64,000 nt of DNA from Acestrorhynchus altus (lineage: Eukaryota > Chordata > Actinopteri > Characiformes > Acestrorhynchidae): the NCBI GenBank assembly GCA_034509495.1, contig CM067521.1, forward strand, positions 24,076,529 to 24,140,528, read 5' to 3'. Below are positions 58,965 to 64,000 of this stretch, piece by piece. The notes under the pieces were generated by a model. The model did not search any database. It saw only the letters and a program-made list of their open reading frames with translations, and was not told the DNA's origin. Position 1 is the first letter of the stretch; the number at the start of each line of letters is the position of its first letter. The position numbers and the translations under genes are program-made.

Positions 58965-59455
58965 TATAACCTAAACTTAACCCTGATCCTAAACTTAACC
59001 CTGATCCTAAACTTAACCCTGATCCTAAACTTAACCCTAAACCTAACCTAAACTTAACCCTGATCCTAAACTTAACCCTGATCCTAAACTTAACCCTGAT
59101 CCTAACCATAACCATAACCTAAACTTAACCCTGATCCTAAACCTAAACTTAACCCTGATCTTAAACCTAAACTTAACCATAAAACCTAAACTTAACCCTT
59201 ACCCTGATCTTAAACCTAAACTTAACCCTGATCCTAAACCTAAACTTAACCATAAAACCTAAACTTAACCCTAAACCTAAACTTAACCCTTAATCTAAAC
59301 TTAACCCTTACCCTGATCTTAAACCTAAACTTAACCCTGATCCTAAACCTAACACTAACCCTAAACCTAAACTTAACCCTTAATCTAAACTTAACCCTAA
59401 ACCTAAACTTAACCCTTAATCTAAACTTAATCCTAACCTAATCATAACCTATAAA
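58965..59455 (+). repeat. Telomere-like degenerate tandem array
   Basis: About 490 bp built from AAACTTAACCCTGATCCT and AAACTTAACCCTAAACCT units (mostly 12- and 18-bp periods). Related to, but not identical with, the vertebrate telomere repeat CCCTAA. Lies about 650 bp upstream of the lhfpl5 start codon. Confidence 0.9.
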
Positions 59456-60108
59456 GATCTATATATTGAGGCAGTTTCTGTCAGATTCTCTCATCAGTTT
59501 AAAATGTTAATCAAACAGTAATTTGCCCTTCGGTTTTGAGGGCTTTGGGCTCCGTTCGTTCTGGATGATGGGAGTTTGGTCTTGTTCATAAATAAATCTT
59601 ATATTTATTTTTTAAACGGTCATCATCTCAAAAGCCACCTGTGATTAAACGATTCATAAAGAGCTCGCTGTCCATCCGGCTCTGTGCTGAGAGGAGTGAA
59701 AGAAGGGTTAGCTGGTAACTAAAGTTGCTCGTCTAGCTTTACCATGAATTAGTCATTCCTGGACCTCAGAGCTGCACCGTGAAGCCTGTGCAGGAGTGAA
59801 GAAACAGCTGCTGTGCTCCACCACTCTATGATCAGCCTTGCAAAGAGGAAGGAGCTGCTGGCTCCGTGGAAAGCTGTGGAACACCTTTCAGCACCGGGAG
59901 CTGTCCAAGGAATTTCACTGGGCTGGAAATACGAGGAAGATCAGAAGTTAGAGATCTTCATTACACTTCAAAAGTTACTGCTGAGAAGATATAGCTGATA
60001 GGTTGTAGTTGCTATGGGAACAAAGAAGCACTCAAGTGAGAGTGAAGACTGGTGAGTCCATCAGTGTGAGACTTTTGGGAATCTGCTTTCAGACCTTCTT
60101 CTGGAACA

Positions 60109-60523
60109 ATGAGCAACAAACTCTTACCGGCCCAGGAGGCCGCCAAAATTTACCACACCAATTACGTGCGAAATGCTCGGGCCATCGGTGTGCTCTGGAC
60201 CATATTCACCATTTGCTTTGCAATCATCTCCATGGTTGTCTTCATCCAGCCTTACTGGATCGGGGACAGCGTGGACACTCCTCAGTCGGGCTACTTTGGA
60301 CTCTTTCACTACTGCATCGGCAACCCCATCACTGGAGAACTGGTCTGCAAGGGGAGTGCCCTGGACTTTGGCTCCATTCCCTCTGGAGCCTTCAAGACTG
60401 CCATGTTCTTCGTGGGCATCTCCTTCCTTTTGATTGTTGGCACCATCGGCTGCTTTGGTTTGTTCTTCTTCTGCAATGCCGGCAGCGTCTACAAGATCTG
60501 TGCCTGGATGCAGCTCGCGTCGT
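60109..60523 (+). CDS. lhfpl5: lhfpl5 exon 1 (start codon)
   Basis: 415 nt encoding residues 1-138 plus one base. The donor TCGT|GTAAGT was chosen because joining to 63205 restores MQLASSTCMVIGCM, the same length as human MQLAAATGLMIGCL. The open frame past the donor is intronic. A possible 5' UTR acceptor (GCTTTCAG) lies at 60085-60092, which would imply an upstream non-coding exon. Confidence 0.94.
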
Positions 60524-60966
60524 GTAAGTGCTGCTGTTCCTTTCATGTTCCTGGCAGCCAGACAGACTCTTATGAAAGTTTGATGCTCAGCGTGGGCTGC
60601 TCAGTCTCTTGAAACTTTGAGGCTCAGCCTTAAAAAAATGGTAAGAACGCCAAAATAAAGTTCACAACAGCAGAGGAGAAGAGTAGGCGTTTAGGAGCTC
60701 AGAACCAGGGTTCTGCACACAGACCCTTAGGCTTGGAAACCTCAGTATGGTGTTTATATCCAACACTGGTCAAATAAACTGTATGAACCGAAATATATAT
60801 ATATTTTAATGAAAAATAGAACAAAATCCCTACGACTGGCTGAATGTTTTTAAACACACCAAACGTTTCTATTTGGTTTTACAGAACTGAACAGAAATGT
60901 TATTCTGTTTTCATTTAAGGGTTGAAGAGGGTGTGTGTCCAAACCTTTGACTGGTACCACACACAC

Positions 60967-61031
<65 letters not shown>

Positions 61032-61079
61032 GTACCAGTTAAACGTTTGGACACTTCAATCCTCTTCCAAAAAAAATAA

Positions 61080-61113
<34 letters not shown>

Positions 61114-63840
61114 TATATATATGATGTTAAAGCAGCAGATTACAAATAAATAAAGGAATAAGAGACGTATCAGCACTGAAATCATAGTTTGATGGTGTCA
61201 GAAGTGTGTTTTATTAATTTCGCACTGGACTTTCAGATGATCATCGTCAGTAAATGTCCAATATAAAGTGCTGAAGGACTTGTCTCGTAGTGGTCTCCCA
61301 CATTACTCACCAACAGCACGGCTGCATGGACCCTCCTCTACCACAGGTGGCTATTTCAGGTCCAGCAGGTGACAATCCGGCTGGTCAGCTCTGCTTATCA
61401 TAAAGCCGAGGAACTGAGTCGGGTTGGATTTGTATCTACAGTTAGTTCTCATAATACCGTGTACCTGCAGATATCAGAAGAGTTCTATTCCTGCTTCTCG
61501 CAGCGTTCAGTCCACGAACGCCAATCTCAGACCCTGCTTCCCGACATTTTTGTGGTGCTGGTTTTTTCATTGTATGCACACAGAACTGAGCACGGGCTGC
61601 ATTTGTAGGCTTCATTCACTTTGGAAGAACCGTCTGTGATATAGTGGCTGAGAAACGCAGCCGACCTTGGCTCTAGGCAACGCTTTGGTATTTTCAACAT
61701 TGAAGCAACCACATTTCAACGTTTAAGGTGGGTCACGTACAGAATTTAAAAAGAATGATTTCAGCAGATCTGACTCAGATGTTTCATAAAGTCTGTCAGA
61801 GACAAGAAAGGCCAGGAGAGGGAACTAGTTTTGACTCATCCACCACTCAAAGACCTTCAAGACGTTCCCTGCAGTTCCGAGGCCCATTTCAGAACATTTG
61901 TGGGTTCCGAGTTTGCATGCAAGAGCAAAGAGGCGATTAAGGCACTTCATTTCCATCTGGAACAAGTAAAGAGTCGGGACCCCTGAGGCCTTCACCACTC
62001 GAATCAAGGGAGGCCCTGCGTCTGCACCGGTTCTCCAAATTCCGGTGCACAGTGTTGGGTAACATGTTTACCTAATGAGTTGCACTCGTTAGCAGAAAGC
62101 GAGAGTGAAAGCGAGAGCACCGTGTAAGGCAACACCGAGCCTGTGGCAGCCCTGCCGATAAACAGATATAGTGTGACACAGTGTAGGTAAATAATAGATC
62201 GCTGTTCAGGCGGAACCCTGCACTGAAAGCACGTCTGGCCAGAGTTGCCAGGCAACTGTTACAGAGCAGCGAAGTTGTGTACTTTATGAATATGATCACG
62301 GTGTTCCGCACGTGAAGGCACATCTCGTCTCGTCCGTTCCTCCCTCGGAAACGAGGTGATGTCACGATGAGAGGAAAGAGATGGAGTCCAGATGAGAATG
62401 TCGAGGAAAAGGACCCAGAGCTGTCTTACATATTTCACGGAGACTCGAGGGCCTCGGAACACGAACACGGCAGCAGAGAGAAAGCGTTTGGGATATAACT
62501 CAGCGCTGTAATAATACGAGTGATGGATGGTGCCAAAGTCATTTGTCTTTTATAGCTGGGGCGCATGGGAGGGTTTTTTAATGCCCAGGGCTGTTTATGG
62601 TGTCAGCTTTATGGTTCTCTGGGATTTGTGCTCTTGGAACGGAGTCAAGAGAGGTTTCTAGAGATTGTGCTCTTAGAACCATTTTGCCGACTTCAGGAAA
62701 CAGGACTTTGTGGACTGCATTACACAGATGTGCCAAAAGTCACGGGGCAGCAGCGCGTAAACTGAAAAGTGGTGTGACCTCCACGGACGGCTTGGGTACA
62801 CCACCACCATTACACACGGATCAGCTCCTCTGATCACACAGGAGCTCTTTGTGGTTCTATAATTCCAGACTGTAGTTCATCTGTTTCTCTGCAGACTTTA
62901 GTCTCCTCCTTTCACCCTGAACTTCAATGATCAGGACCCCACAGGACCACCACAGAGCAGCTGTGATGTGGGTGGTGGGTCATTCTCAGGGGACATGTCT
63001 GGTGATGGCATAGTACCTGTGTCTTTAAGGAGAGCAGTATGTGGACGGGCGTTGTCGAGCTGTGATCTCAAAATTAAAAAAGTGTTTTCTCATCACAATT
63101 GAATTTTCAAATACATACGTAATTACAAAATACCGCTCGAGCAGGAGTCTGGACATTGTTGAAAGTGAAGTTTCTTCATGTGACCTGTGATCTGTCTTCC
63201 CCAGCAACCTGCATGGTCATAGGCTGTATGATCTATCCAGATGGCTGGGACTCTGAGGAGGTGAAGAGGATGTGCGGCCAGCGCACAGATAAATACACAC
63301 TGGGCAACTGTACGGTACGCTGGGCCTACATCCTGGCCATCATCAGCATCATGGACTCACTGATCCTGGCCTTCCTGGCCTTCGTACTGGGCAACCGGCA
63401 GGACAAACTGCTCCCTGAGGACTTTCAGGTGGAGGAGAAGAAAGGTAGTAATATGAAAGATCACTCATAACACTTAACACTTAGAACCGTAAAGTTCCGC
63501 AAGCAGCTATATACCATTTTCTATCTCAGGATCAGAGTAACCAGAGTAACATGCTCAACCTGCACACAGACTCTGACTGATCAGAGAGAGGGAGCGGGGC
63601 TGATGCTCAACCTGCACACAGACTCTGACTGATCAGAGAGAGGGGGCGGGGCTGATGCTCAACCTGCACACAGACTCTGACTGATCAGAGAGAGGGGGCG
63701 GGGTTCATCAGATGCTGAAATGATCAAAGATGCAGCGCTAATCTCTAGTACGGAAAGTTTAAATAGAATTCAGTTGGAGCCACTCAGGCTTCCACTACAT
63801 TCCTTCAGAGATGACGGAGGTCAGAGAAGCAGTTAAGTAA
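60109..63840 (+). CDS. lhfpl5: lhfpl5, LHFPL tetraspan subfamily member 5 (exons 60109-60523, 63205-63444, probable 63809-63840)
   Basis: A four-pass membrane protein. In vertebrates LHFPL5/TMHS is part of the hair-cell mechanotransduction complex with protocadherin-15, TMC1/2 and TMIE (established knowledge). The protein starts MSNKLLPAQEAAKIYHTNYV and continues RNARAIGVLW, FIQPYWIGDSVDTPQSGYFG, ICAWMQLAS|S, CMIYPDGWDSEEVKRMCG and VRWAYILAIISIMDSLILA. Transmembrane segments are near residues 26-48, 96-121, 128-149 and 178-201. An extracellular loop carries Cys69 and Cys80. It is closest to LHFPL5 rather than LHFPL3/4: LLPAQEAAKIYHTNYVRNAR, IGDSV, GELVCKG and RQDKLLP. The start has A at -3. 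With exon 3 the CDS is 687 nt (228 residues); human has 219. Teleosts may have a and b copies, and which one this is cannot be told here. Confidence 0.93.
60910..61075. mobile_element. Short inverted-repeat element with CA expansion inside
   Basis: The left end GAAGAGGGTGTGTGTCCAAA, CCTTTGACTGGTAC is the inverted partner of the right end GTACCAGTTAAACGTTTGGA, CACTTCAATCCTCTTCC. Between them only a (CA)n run (about 60960-61030) remains. An (AAT)n/(AT)n run follows at 61082-61125. Confidence 0.72.
62815..63063 (-). mobile_element. Foldback element arm (copy F) fused to Tc1 third-family fragment
   Basis: 62815-62990 matches the left arm of copy B (GACTGTAGTTCATCTGTTTC, TCAATGATCAGGACCCCACA). 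62993-63063 switches to GACATGTCTGGTGATGGCAT..GTGTCTTTAAGG, the Tc1-family segment seen at 51840 and 32235. It ends 140 bp before lhfpl5 exon 2. Confidence 0.65.
63205..63444 (+). CDS. lhfpl5: lhfpl5 exon 2
   Basis: Residues 139 to 218 plus one base: third and fourth membrane segments and the RQDKLLPEDFQVEEKK tail. Acceptor CCCCAG at 63204. The donor AAAG|GTAGTA at 63445 fits the position where LHFPL family members have a last intron. If it is not used, the frame runs to a TAA at 63468-63470 (226 residues). Confidence 0.88.
63543..63706 (+). repeat. GC-box minisatellite, locus 4 (3 units)
   Basis: Three units ATGCTCAACCTGCACACAGA, CTCTGACTGATCAGAGAGAG, GG(G/A)GCGGGGCTG. Same family and orientation as locus 1. 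Inside or just after the lhfpl5 3' end. Confidence 0.9.
63809..63840 (+). CDS. lhfpl5: lhfpl5 candidate exon 3 (C-terminal tail and stop)
   Basis: A good acceptor (pyrimidine-rich TTCCACTACATTCCTTCAG) ends at 63808. The 32-nt frame reads E-MTEVREAVK-stop and keeps the frame from exon 2. The tail is loosely like human DGTEEV. The intron would be 364 bp and would contain the GC-box minisatellite. This is an inference from splice signals only. Confidence 0.45.
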
Positions 63841-64000
63841 CTACTTTGGTTTGTTCCCTCGGGATAATCCACTCCAAAGAGACTCAGCAGTGCACTGTAG
63901 ATACGGCGCTGCTGCAGCCTGTAAGAAGTTAATTAGTGCTGCTGCAGATGCGGTGGTGGTGGTGGTGTCCAGGGGCTTCAGCTGTGAGACTGGAATAAGT

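Larger units (their letters stand above)
45301..60092. other. Intergenic region between kif21b and lhfpl5
   Basis: About 15 kb with no supported gene. It contains a tandem duplication (45428-45815), a GC-box array (45910), a GA-rich block (46389), Tc1 relics (47020, 48850, 50560, 51725, 53690, 57540), a SINE (55120), foldback copies (57300, 58170) and a telomere-like array (58965). 52640-53680 and 54100-55100 show no recognised element. Confidence 0.8.
60524..63204. other. lhfpl5 intron 1
   Basis: Contains a TIR-flanked CA microsatellite element (60910-61075), an (AAT)n run and a foldback/Tc1 chimera (62815-63063) near exon 2. 61140-62810 has no recognised repeat or gene. Confidence 0.8.

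Noticed and set aside
60524..60612. Extension of the lhfpl5 open frame past 60523 (CKCCCSFHVPGSQ...)
   Set aside because: A consensus GTAAGT donor lies there, and splicing restores the conserved MQLASS-TCMVIGCM join.

Overview
The window is vertebrate nuclear DNA from a bony fish. The evidence is interrupted genes with GT-AG introns, abundant CA/GT microsatellites, many decayed Tc1-like transposons and fish-type tRNA-derived SINEs. The repeat mix suggests an otophysan fish, perhaps a characiform, but that is an impression and not a proven assignment.

Two protein-coding genes are supported, and they diverge from each other. On the minus strand, positions 44993 down to 124 hold the first 19 coding exons of kif21b, a plus-end-directed kinesin-4-family motor. 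The 19 exons join in frame to 1041 codons: motor domain, neck and long coiled coils, an acidic stretch, and the regulatory coiled coil. The C-terminal WD40 part lies beyond the left edge. Exon 1 encodes only about 14 residues and is separated from exon 2 by a 28-kb intron. A GC-rich, CCAAT-containing promoter-like region lies at about 45230-45290.

On the plus strand, 60109-63840 holds lhfpl5, a four-pass membrane protein of the LHFP-like/TMHS family. In vertebrates it is part of the hair-cell mechanotransduction complex. Two exons are clear, and a short third exon at 63809 is a candidate.

Everything else is intronic or intergenic. It contains at least five kinds of Tc1/mariner relic, including three copies of a 523-bp deletion derivative with one shared internal junction. 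It also contains a foldback (inverted-repeat) element in about six copies, SINE fragments, a LINE reverse-transcriptase tail, and two dispersed minisatellite families (a GC-box 52-mer and an ATCGAT-rich 57-mer). A telomere-like array lies upstream of lhfpl5.

The most notable finding is a decayed partial copy of kif21b exon 5, with flanking intron, inside intron 7. I found no bacterial-type system, CRISPR array, functional transposase or RNA gene. The interest here is in gene structure and repeat history rather than in a new pathway.
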